From: Methanoregula sp.
Lineage (GTDB): Archaea; Halobacteriota; Methanomicrobia; Methanomicrobiales; Methanospirillaceae
DNA length: 8,880 bases
NCBI GenBank assembly: GCA_003154335.1
Contig: PMDE01000062.1
Location: 1,784-10,663, forward strand
Direction: 5' to 3'
Shown: one piece after another, positions 1 through 5,793 of the stretch
How the letters are laid out: the number at the start of each line of letters is the position of its first letter
How positions within the stretch are numbered: the first letter of the stretch is position 1
Position numbers and translations under genes: made by a program
The notes under the pieces: model-generated
Seen by the model: the letters and a program-made list of their open reading frames with translations, nothing else
The model's database searches: none
Told to the model about the DNA's origin: nothing

Positions 1-68
1 GGATAAAATTCCCGGGAAAGCGGCCAGAGTCTCGTCCCGATCCCGCCAGCAAGAATAATGGATTTCAT
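1..68 (-). CDS. manC: Mannose-1-phosphate guanylyltransferase, N-terminal fragment (runs off left edge)
   Basis: Only the first 22 codons plus two bases are present, beginning at the ATG at 68-66. The translation contains the nucleotidyltransferase signature GGIGTRLWPLSR (residues 8-19), the nucleotide-binding loop at the N terminus of sugar-phosphate nucleotidylyltransferases. The form with W-P-L-S-R is typical of mannose-1-phosphate guanylyltransferases (ManC/AlgA/CpsB), which make GDP-mannose from mannose-1-phosphate and GTP for surface polysaccharides and glycoproteins. A Shine-Dalgarno AGGT lies at 77-74, five bases before the ATG, supporting this start. It lies 54 bases downstream of the AhpD-like gene on the same strand, but its role places it in a separate sugar-nucleotide region. 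Whether a phosphomannose isomerase domain is fused at the C terminus cannot be seen. The family call is firm; the exact substrate is inferred from the motif. Confidence 0.82.
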   Translation of the reverse strand, partial: MKSIILAGGIGTRLWPLSREFY

Positions 69-122
69 GATGTACCTGTTATTTTTCGCATATTGGACAA
101 TAATGATATTCAGAAATTTTTA
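69..122 (-). other. Intergenic gap between the AhpD-like gene and manC, possible manC promoter
   Basis: This 54-base A/T-rich gap follows the AhpD-like stop codon (125-123). On the minus strand it has A/T-rich stretches (AAAAATTT near 121-114, ATATCATTATT near 109-99) that could serve as a weak TATA element for manC, but none matches the consensus well. It also holds a small inverted repeat, TATTG-GA-CAATA (91-102), whose two-base loop is too tight for a good hairpin terminator but which could be a half-site pair for a DNA-binding protein. I see no T-run that would mark an obvious terminator on the minus strand, so some readthrough from the upstream operon is possible. Confidence 0.3.
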
Positions 123-602
123 TCACTTTTTTATTGAACAGTTTTTATCCGGGTTTACCTTGCTCATACCTTTCGACTCGCATGGTATGCACCGGTCCAT
201 TTTCTCATCAAAGATACGGTAGGAATTTGCAAGAACCGATGAGTTGGAGATCATGCCAGCCAGCAATATGACCTCCAGAATCTCTTCCCTGCTAGCGCCC
301 ATTTTGAGCGCTGCCTGCATGTGATAACCCGTGCAGTGTGGGCATTTTAGTGCCGCACCAACAGCAAGACTGATTAGTTCTACATATTTCGGATCGAGGG
401 GGCTGGTCTGTGCAACTGTTCCCTTGTAAAGAAGATGGGAGATAAGTACTTCCGGGCGTTCACCCATCCGTTTAAAAATAAGAGGAACGCGTCCGTATTC
501 TTCCTCTATTTCCCGCATCCATTCATCAGCGGTAACATCAGCACCACGCTCAACAATCTGCGCAAGCCGGGCTTCAAATTCCTCTTTAGTTGATTTCTCC
601 AT
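123..602 (-). CDS. AhpD-like / carboxymuconolactone decarboxylase family thiol protein
   Basis: A 159-residue protein starting at ATG 602-600. The start is chosen because GGTGA (611-607) precedes it at ideal spacing and the ATG overlaps the mmp7 stop as TAATG; a longer reading from 683 would lie inside mmp7. Residues 75-94 show the complete AhpD active site: E75, C87-P-H89-C90 and H94. The spacing matches the Glu-x11-Cys-x-His-Cys-x3-His pattern of mycobacterial AhpD, an alkylhydroperoxidase/disulfide reductase. The first part (residues 1-60) is helical and charged. A second CxxC (C138-I-P-C141) and C155 lie in the C-terminal tail, beyond the usual core. It is the last gene of the operon, coupled to mmp7. 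A role in thiol/disulfide or peroxide handling around MCR activation is inferred from position only; the physiological substrate is unknown. Cytoplasmic, with no signal peptide or membrane segment. Confidence 0.88.
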   Translation of the reverse strand: MEKSTKEEFEARLAQIVERGADVTADEWMREIEEEYGRVPLIFKRMGERPEVLISHLLYKGTVAQTSPLDPKYVELISLAVGAALKCPHCTGYHMQAALKMGASREEILEVILLAGMISNSSVLANSYRIFDEKMDRCIPCESKGMSKVNPDKNCSIKK

Positions 603-1540
603 TAAATCACCGTATTTGTTTCTGAAAATGGCAGAATTTTTACCAGGATATAATCCCTCATCCGGGAAGGGACAACATTGCACACATCTCCAAGGGTAAT
701 CTTATCCTCAATCTCTATTTTTCGGAGATCGGCGGCAAATGTATCATAAGGAAGCTTAACCCGAAGTCCGGCCATCTGGACGGTGAGCGGGGTTGGTGAT
801 GTGACATCACGGATAGCGGGAACCTGCTCCATAATCAAATCCATAAGTCTGGCAGGAGAAACAGAGAGGGGGTCTTTTGCTATGGCTTCCCGCTTTTTTT
901 CAAGCACGCTTGTGATCTCCGCAACGATCTCATCAAGCTTTTCGAGTTCATCGGATTCCTTGGTACGATGCATGAACCTCCCGACATTACCTACATACCC
1001 GTCAACAGGTGGATCAATAATCTTTTTTAGGATTTCTTTGTCAGGACCCCCACAGACTATGACCGGCACGTCAATCCCTCTCAGGAGAGTCGGCATTTTA
1101 TATTCAATACAGGTTTCAAAATTGCCCATGAGGTACACTGCAATGTCATGTTCATTGATGACATCACGCTCCTCATCGTTCAAACCGGCGATCCGCTTGC
1201 CCGGGCCCCGTGCCAGACTGACCATATTACTTTTCGCCCCGATCCGTCTGACATATTCCGCGATATCACATGATGGGTGCGGAAGGTGATGGATCTCGAG
1301 ACTCATACTGACAATTGCAATTTCAGTCCCTACAAGCGGAGAATCGGTTACTTCCCCGAAAAGAGGCTTTGCAATCCTGCGAATAAGCTCAATATCGTCA
1401 CGGGGCACGAAACACTGCAAAACGACCTCTGCGGCAATTATGTGTTTTTGGACAATATATCCCCCGAGATCCTCAATCAGGTCGATGATGATATCATGCT
1501 GGTAAATCCCTCCCTTGTAGGTAACCGGGACGAGGGTCAT
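602..1540 (-). CDS. mmp7: Methanogenesis marker protein 7 (MCR activation complex component)
   Basis: A 312-residue soluble protein matching the methanogenesis marker 7 family in length (about 300) and character. From established work as I recall it, Mmp7 is part of the MCR activation complex with McrC, Mmp3, Mmp17 and component A2, which carries complex iron-sulfur clusters that pass electrons toward F430. Visible features are a conserved-looking stretch HHLPHPSC (84-91), a glycine-rich RGPGKR turn (111-116), then alternating beta-alpha segments with YLMGNFETC (136-144) and VIVCGGP (160-166). Cysteines are at 43, 91, 144, 163 and 287, the candidate cluster ligands. The start ATG (1540-1538) overlaps the mmp17 stop as ATGA and is preceded by GGTGA. 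The stop TAA (604-602) shares a base with the AhpD-like start. Which cysteines bind metal cannot be decided from this sequence alone. Confidence 0.9.
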   Translation of the reverse strand: MTLVPVTYKGGIYQHDIIIDLIEDLGGYIVQKHIIAAEVVLQCFVPRDDIELIRRIAKPLFGEVTDSPLVGTEIAIVSMSLEIHHLPHPSCDIAEYVRRIGAKSNMVSLARGPGKRIAGLNDEERDVINEHDIAVYLMGNFETCIEYKMPTLLRGIDVPVIVCGGPDKEILKKIIDPPVDGYVGNVGRFMHRTKESDELEKLDEIVAEITSVLEKKREAIAKDPLSVSPARLMDLIMEQVPAIRDVTSPTPLTVQMAGLRVKLPYDTFAADLRKIEIEDKITLGDVCNVVPSRMRDYILVKILPFSETNTVI

Positions 1541-2118
1541 GGCACTTCACCCATAAGCGCAAACTTATTCCTGATAATTGTATCGAGATTCTCCGGAAGG
1601 ATGTTCTCACTTGCAACAAATGAGAATTTCTCGTTGCTGAAGATCTCGCTCCGGAGACGGAAGCCTTCCGGCGCAATGAGTCTGAATGCGTAAATAAGAT
1701 CTTTATAGAGCGACTCACTTGGATCGGCTACGATGATCTCTTCAATTTCTTTGGGATCCACCCTGATATCATAAAGGATCACCGTAAAACGGTCTGGCTG
1801 CTCTACGTGGTCTTTGCCAAACTTTTGCCAGAAAATTTTAAGCATGGGAGCAAGGTACGTCTCATCAGAAATAACGAGCGTGATTTTTCCTTCCAGTGGA
1901 TTTACATTGGCAAAATCACCCACGCGGACACGTGTGGTTATCTTTTTTAACATCCCCACAGCGATAAATATCGGCACTTTAGGATCAATAAAAATATGGA
2001 GTTTGTGGATTACTCTTAAAAGGTTGTGATCAAGGAGGACAACATTGGTAATTTGCTTGTAGTATGCAGCACCCAGCGGTTCCGGGCATTCCACTTCAAA
2101 GTACTCAATAGCCAGCAT
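1537..2118 (-). CDS. mmp17: Methanogenesis marker protein 17 (MCR activation complex component)
   Basis: A 193-residue soluble protein recognised as methanogenesis marker 17, family length about 185-190. Mmp17 is reported, as I recall, to sit with Mmp7, Mmp3, McrC and component A2 in the MCR activation complex. It has a single cysteine (C11, in EVECPEP), so it is unlikely to bind an iron-sulfur cluster alone and more likely acts as a scaffold or interface. The rest is mixed alpha/beta: hydrophobic strands such as IFIDPKVPIFIAVG (42-55), then an acidic segment near residues 127-133 before the C-terminal part. The start ATG (2118-2116) directly abuts the mmp15 stop TAG (2121-2119), with AAGGA a few bases upstream inside mmp15. 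Its own stop overlaps the mmp7 start as ATGA. Product identity rests on sequence recognition and on the neighbours. Confidence 0.88.
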   Translation of the reverse strand: MLAIEYFEVECPEPLGAAYYKQITNVVLLDHNLLRVIHKLHIFIDPKVPIFIAVGMLKKITTRVRVGDFANVNPLEGKITLVISDETYLAPMLKIFWQKFGKDHVEQPDRFTVILYDIRVDPKEIEEIIVADPSESLYKDLIYAFRLIAPEGFRLRSEIFSNEKFSFVASENILPENLDTIIRNKFALMGEVP

Positions 2119-3357
2119 CTAATCGTCCTTTATAAATCCCGATGCAAGGAGTGCTGATCCGACGGCACCGATATATTGTGAATAGGGTGGAACCACAATC
2201 TTTGTCTGAAGGAGTTCTCCCATTGCGAACACAAGTCCCTCGATTAAGGATGTACCTCCGACCATGAGAACAGGCTCCTTGATATCAATTTCCTGCAACT
2301 GCTGTTCGAAGACCTGTTCTGCAACACTGTGGCAGGCAGCCGACGCGACATCCTCCCGGGTACTTCCGGTGGCGAGTGCATTGACAAGGCTTTGTGTGCC
2401 GAAGACAATACAATAACTGTTCATGGGAACCTTCCCGGCAAATCCTTTCATGGCAAGCGGGCCGAGCTCAGTAATCTCCACTCCGAGTCGTTTTGCAGTC
2501 ATTTCGAGAAACCTGCCACTTGCCCCTGCACAAATTCCACCCATGGTAAAGGTGCCGGGTATACCATCCATAACTGATATCGCTTTGTTATCCATCCCTC
2601 CGATATCGATGACCGTCGCGGGTCCATGCTGCCGGTCTGCCAGGAACACCGCTCCCTTGGAATTCACCGTCAGCTCCTCCTGGATGAGATCTGCTCCGAT
2701 CTCCTTTCCTACCAGAAACCTCCCGTAGCCGGTTGTACCAACAGCCTGAACTTCACTACGTTGAATTCCTGCTTCCATAAGGGCATGACTAATAACCTCC
2801 TGAGCACTTTTCAGGACCTCAATTGTGGGTTGCCAGCCGGTCCCTATTATTTTGTTGTCCTTCATCACGACGGCTTTCGTTGTTGCCGAGCCTGAATCAA
2901 GTCCAAGTGTTATCCCTTTCTGTGTTTCACGTGCCAGCAGAGCTCGCCGTCGGGCAATGGTAGTGAGCGCCTCCATACGGGTCAGGAGTGTTCCTGATGT
3001 AGTCCGTTCAGTAAAGGAGTAGCTCACTACGGGAAGTTTTGAATTCTCGTGGATGTAGCGCCGGAGTTCATTCCTCACGATCGCAGCCTCGGCACACCTG
3101 AAGCAGGTAGCTATAAAGACTGCATCGGCTTCAACCCGTCCTTCCACGAGTTCCTTTGCGCGGGCGATGGCAAGCTTGAGATCCGGACTTCGCACGTCAA
3201 GCCCGAATAGATCAAAATCTCTCTGGATATCCTTTAAAGCGACATCCGGATAAAATATCTCTCCATTTACTTCTTTTGCAGCTGTGTCAATTTCATGCTG
3301 GATACCGGAATACTCGGGCCCGCAGGAGAGCTGGGCAATGCGAACCGGGGGGGTCAT
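2119..3357 (-). CDS. mmp15: Methanogenesis marker protein 15, BadF/HgdC-type ATPase
   Basis: A 412-residue protein in two parts. Residues ~150-408 are an ASKHA-fold ATPase of the BadF/BadG/BcrA/HgdC activator family: phosphate loop 1 GLDSGSATTK (152-161), second phosphate motif DIGGMDNK (251-258), C276-A-G-x-S-G-R-F, C316 in NSYC, and adenosine motif VGGTS (366-370). C276 and C316 correspond to the two cysteines that in activators hold a [4Fe-4S] cluster across a homodimer, so ATP-driven electron transfer is expected. Residues 1-145 are a separate front domain with C12 (SCGPEYS) and C85-F-R-C88, resembling part of the 2-hydroxyacyl-CoA dehydratase component that such activators reduce. Total length fits marker 15 (about 400). 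The start (3357-3355) overlaps the mmp5 stop as ATGA and follows GGGAGGGG. The substrate is unknown; a role in energising or building clusters for MCR activation is inference. Confidence 0.93.
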   Translation of the reverse strand: MTPPVRIAQLSCGPEYSGIQHEIDTAAKEVNGEIFYPDVALKDIQRDFDLFGLDVRSPDLKLAIARAKELVEGRVEADAVFIATCFRCAEAAIVRNELRRYIHENSKLPVVSYSFTERTTSGTLLTRMEALTTIARRRALLARETQKGITLGLDSGSATTKAVVMKDNKIIGTGWQPTIEVLKSAQEVISHALMEAGIQRSEVQAVGTTGYGRFLVGKEIGADLIQEELTVNSKGAVFLADRQHGPATVIDIGGMDNKAISVMDGIPGTFTMGGICAGASGRFLEMTAKRLGVEITELGPLAMKGFAGKVPMNSYCIVFGTQSLVNALATGSTREDVASAACHSVAEQVFEQQLQEIDIKEPVLMVGGTSLIEGLVFAMGELLQTKIVVPPYSQYIGAVGSALLASGFIKDD

Positions 3358-3800
3358 TTCGCCCCTCCCAAACCATTGAGGAAACGTTTTATGGCTGCGA
3401 CGAACTTTACCCCTTCTTCTTCATTTTGCGGGTAGTTGAGATCGAGTCGGGGAATGTCTTTCTGCCGTACAAGGAATTTAATCAGTTCATTCGTCCTTGC
3501 ACATCCCATGCAGCCAAAGGCGAAGTCAGCATTATCAATAATAATCGCCGCTTCGCAATTCTCAATCATCGGGCCATAGAGTGCCATACGCCCTCTTACC
3601 CCGCTGGGGACTTCCACGGCAGCCCACTTCAGACCTTTTTTTGGTTCTTCTGGAGTCATCTGAAGTGGCGGTGATTCGAATCCCGCTGTCTGGATTTTTT
3701 CCCGTATTGCGACAGCAGAACTTAGGGGGGTATGCCCATATCTTGCTACCATGTCGGATAGAATGAGGCTCGTTGAAGGGTAAATAAAGACCTTTGCCAT
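3354..3800 (-). CDS. mmp5: Methanogenesis marker protein 5
   Basis: A 148-residue protein with start ATG 3800-3798, chosen because AGGAG lies just upstream and the ATG follows the mmp6 stop by one base (TGAAATG). A reading extended to 3818 adds six residues inside mmp6 without support. The sequence fits methanogenesis marker 5 (about 140-150 residues), whose function is not established. Visible features: N-terminal strand-like KVFIYPST, C82, a hydrophobic strand AAIIID (84-89), then C97-M-G-C100-A-R followed by a helix and a strand after P117. This CxxC-helix-Pro layout resembles the front domain of Mmp15 encoded next door. It sits in the operon between mmp6 and mmp15 and overlaps mmp15 by four bases. 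Metal or cluster binding through C82/C97/C100 is plausible but unproven. Cytoplasmic. Confidence 0.9.
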   Translation of the reverse strand: MAKVFIYPSTSLILSDMVARYGHTPLSSAVAIREKIQTAGFESPPLQMTPEEPKKGLKWAAVEVPSGVRGRMALYGPMIENCEAAIIIDNADFAFGCMGCARTNELIKFLVRQKDIPRLDLNYPQNEEEGVKFVAAIKRFLNGLGGAK

Positions 3801-3801
3801 T

Positions 3802-4260
3802 TCAGGACTCCTGCGCATTGATCATTTTTTTGAGTTTGGCGATGTCCAATATCTTATGCTCAAGTGGATTTTCCGGTGGTGTGACAGTATTTTCATCGCG
3901 TTTTTTCAGTTCCTCAAGCCCGAATGAGACGTAGGGAATGACCCTCATTTCATACTCCATACCGTGATAGCCGGGGCGGGCTCCGCCAAGGTTTGCCCGG
4001 CAACGGCGGGGATCCCCCGGGGGAAATCCGCGGTCTTTGATAAAGATGTGATCCGGGTCAACCTTCCGGAGCTCTGCAATGATGCGATCGACTTCATCCT
4101 CTTTGCCATTAATAACAAGTCCAAAACAGGTCTCTTTGATCATTGCACCCTTTGAGATTTCGTAGGCACGTACTGCAAGATCTGCAGGGGTAACATCAAA
4201 AGATTCCACTACAACGTACTTTGTAACGCTGCCTACAAGAACCGGAGCATATTCGGTCAC
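3802..4260 (-). CDS. mmp6: Methanogenesis marker protein 6
   Basis: A 152-residue protein recognised as methanogenesis marker 6, a family with no settled biochemical role. Translation starts at GTG (4260-4258), supported by a strong Shine-Dalgarno GGGAGGT (4273-4267) six bases upstream; the GTG overlaps the mmp3 stop as GTGA. Features: C45 in KETCFGLVI, a helix with a run of charged residues (53-70), then a glycine/proline/arginine-rich loop, RGFPPGDPRRC (77-87) followed by R-x-N-L-G-G-A-R-P-G (88-97), which is the most striking part and likely the conserved functional surface, with C87 in it. The tail from about 117 is lysine/glutamate-rich. It is cotranscribed with the MCR activation genes, so a role in MCR maturation or activation is inferred from context. 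No membrane segment or signal peptide. Confidence 0.9.
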   Translation of the reverse strand: MTEYAPVLVGSVTKYVVVESFDVTPADLAVRAYEISKGAMIKETCFGLVINGKEDEVDRIIAELRKVDPDHIFIKDRGFPPGDPRRCRANLGGARPGYHGMEYEMRVIPYVSFGLEELKKRDENTVTPPENPLEHKILDIAKLKKMINAQES

Positions 4261-5786
4261 TGCTTTACCTCCCTGAAATACACATTCTCCTTTTCTTTAA
4301 CTTTGTTCAGTTTTTCCGTGTCGATAACATATCCGATAATATTGGTCCCTTCAAATGGCTCAGATGTAGGACCGAACTCTTTATTCGCAGACAGACGGAC
4401 ACCTACAAGTCCTGAACCTTTTCGCGAATCATTGGTCATCGCAAGGGAAGCTGCCGGGGCTTCATCAACAGGTGTATTTTCCGGATTAATTTTAACTCCC
4501 GGTGGTATAGGTGATTTGAACAGGACCACATCATCGAATTTAAAAAAGACGGTTATCATACCGGCATCATGCTCCTTTAAGCCGGTAATTCGCCGGAATA
4601 TATCGCAGCTGACCGGTGCCTTTTCATCGAACAGCCTGATATCTATCACTTTTTCAAGAGGAGCAGTTGTTACCGAAACTGTCTTTTCCCTGAGCACGTC
4701 AAGTGTGTTTCCTGGTTCCTGCGAAACTACAATTCTTTGTCCTTCATCTGTATCTATAGTAAGCGAAATTCCCCGTTCAATCGCAATTTCTTTTGCTTTA
4801 ATCAAAGGAAGTCCCAGAAGGTCGATCCGCGGTGGAAGAACACTGATAGCGAGGATATCCTGCTCTTTTGCAAGTTTTACGAGTTCTATCCCATGAACTA
4901 CCTGCCCGACAACACTGTGAACAAGACTGCTTGGGACGTCGTCCCGATAGATATAGATGCCTCCCTGGAGTTTTCCGTGAGTTCGCACAGTAACCGTCCC
5001 TTCTCTGCGGGGGTGGCGATATTCGGTTTCGATATCTGGAGTACCCGAAAGACGTGGATCGAGGATATAGGTACTTGTCGATGTCCCGATCGTAAATCTT
5101 CCGTTCTGGAGTGCGAGGAGCATATGTTCAACGCTGCCTGCTGCTTCGGTGGTAATATGATCCGTTGTGTACCCCTGGGCAGTCACATTCACCCGGGTCA
5201 CAATCTGCATCCCGTCTTCCAGAACCAAGCTCATATCCGTTGTTGTAAAAGATCGGCTCGTATCTGCCCAGCTGACGATCGGCTCAATTTTTAGTATACG
5301 ATCTCCTGCCGACCAGCGATCGAGCACCGCCCTGCCACTGATTACTTTTCCAATAATTCCCCCGTCTTCTTCGGCCCCGTGATCGGCGGAGTGACGTGAT
5401 TTTGAGAAAATCAGATACGATCGTGCCGGTTCATATCCCCCACAACCCAGGATAACGTCTCCTCTCTCATAGAGATGTGGTTTACGCGATGGACGGAGAA
5501 GTGATGGGAACGGCCCGAATGCTGCTGCGTAACGATCTCCCCAGTGAAGAATGAGTTTTTGAATAATTTCCACAGATTCGAGGAAATCGGCATCTCCCGC
5601 TGAAAACTCAATTGATATTTCCCCGGACGTCGTACTTAACGCAAGACTACCTGTTTTTGCCTGTTCCTGAGTAGACGGACGGATTATTCCGACACAGCAG
5701 CCCGGTGGATGGTGGGGGAGGACAGAACCAAGTGTGCGCCCCTCACTCACATCCATCTTCTCTCCATCGAGAAGGATTGTACTCAT
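4257..5786 (-). CDS. mmp3: Methanogenesis marker protein 3 (MCR activation complex component, cyclophilin-like C-terminus)
   Basis: A 509-residue protein matching methanogenesis marker 3 / UPF0288 (about 500 residues), whose family is annotated as cyclophilin-like. Mmp3 is reported, as I recall, as a component of the MCR activation complex. The N-terminal ~25 residues look like a small beta-grasp domain, followed by adjacent C30-C31 in PPGCCVG; C115 lies in ILGCGGYEP and C394 in PVSC. These are candidate cluster ligands, C30/C31 most notably. Residues ~322-376 resemble a PASTA-like repeat (VVSQEPGN at 353-360). Residues ~380-500 are the cyclophilin-like part. I chose ATG 5786-5784: the in-frame GTG at 5792 is itself part of the GAGGTG Shine-Dalgarno (5795-5790). 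The spacing to ATG is short (three bases), so the GTG cannot be fully excluded. It lies 7 bases after the atwA stop and overlaps mmp6 by four bases. Confidence 0.92.
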   Translation of the reverse strand: MSTILLDGEKMDVSEGRTLGSVLPHHPPGCCVGIIRPSTQEQAKTGSLALSTTSGEISIEFSAGDADFLESVEIIQKLILHWGDRYAAAFGPFPSLLRPSRKPHLYERGDVILGCGGYEPARSYLIFSKSRHSADHGAEEDGGIIGKVISGRAVLDRWSAGDRILKIEPIVSWADTSRSFTTTDMSLVLEDGMQIVTRVNVTAQGYTTDHITTEAAGSVEHMLLALQNGRFTIGTSTSTYILDPRLSGTPDIETEYRHPRREGTVTVRTHGKLQGGIYIYRDDVPSSLVHSVVGQVVHGIELVKLAKEQDILAISVLPPRIDLLGLPLIKAKEIAIERGISLTIDTDEGQRIVVSQEPGNTLDVLREKTVSVTTAPLEKVIDIRLFDEKAPVSCDIFRRITGLKEHDAGMITVFFKFDDVVLFKSPIPPGVKINPENTPVDEAPAASLAMTNDSRKGSGLVGVRLSANKEFGPTSEPFEGTNIIGYVIDTEKLNKVKEKENVYFREVKQ

Positions 5787-5793
5787 CAGCACC

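Noticed and set aside
91..102. TATTG-GA-CAATA inverted repeat as a transcription terminator of the operon
   Set aside because: Arms are only five A/T-rich base pairs with a two-base loop and no following T-run on the minus strand, so it is not a convincing terminator.
603..683. Extension of the AhpD-like reading frame upstream to 683 (adding 27 residues beginning MQCC)
   Set aside because: The extension lies wholly inside the 3' end of mmp7, has no good ribosome-binding site, and the internal ATG at 602 has GGTGA at ideal spacing plus a TAATG junction.
783..1289. Plus-strand open frame of 168 codons opposite mmp7
   Set aside because: Serine/isoleucine-rich, low-complexity translation without recognisable motifs; it is the antisense shadow of the well-supported mmp7 gene.
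5787..5792. GTG at 5792 as the mmp3 start
   Set aside because: The GTG forms part of the GAGGTG Shine-Dalgarno for the ATG at 5786; using it would leave no ribosome-binding site. Kept as a minor alternative because the spacing to 5786 is short.
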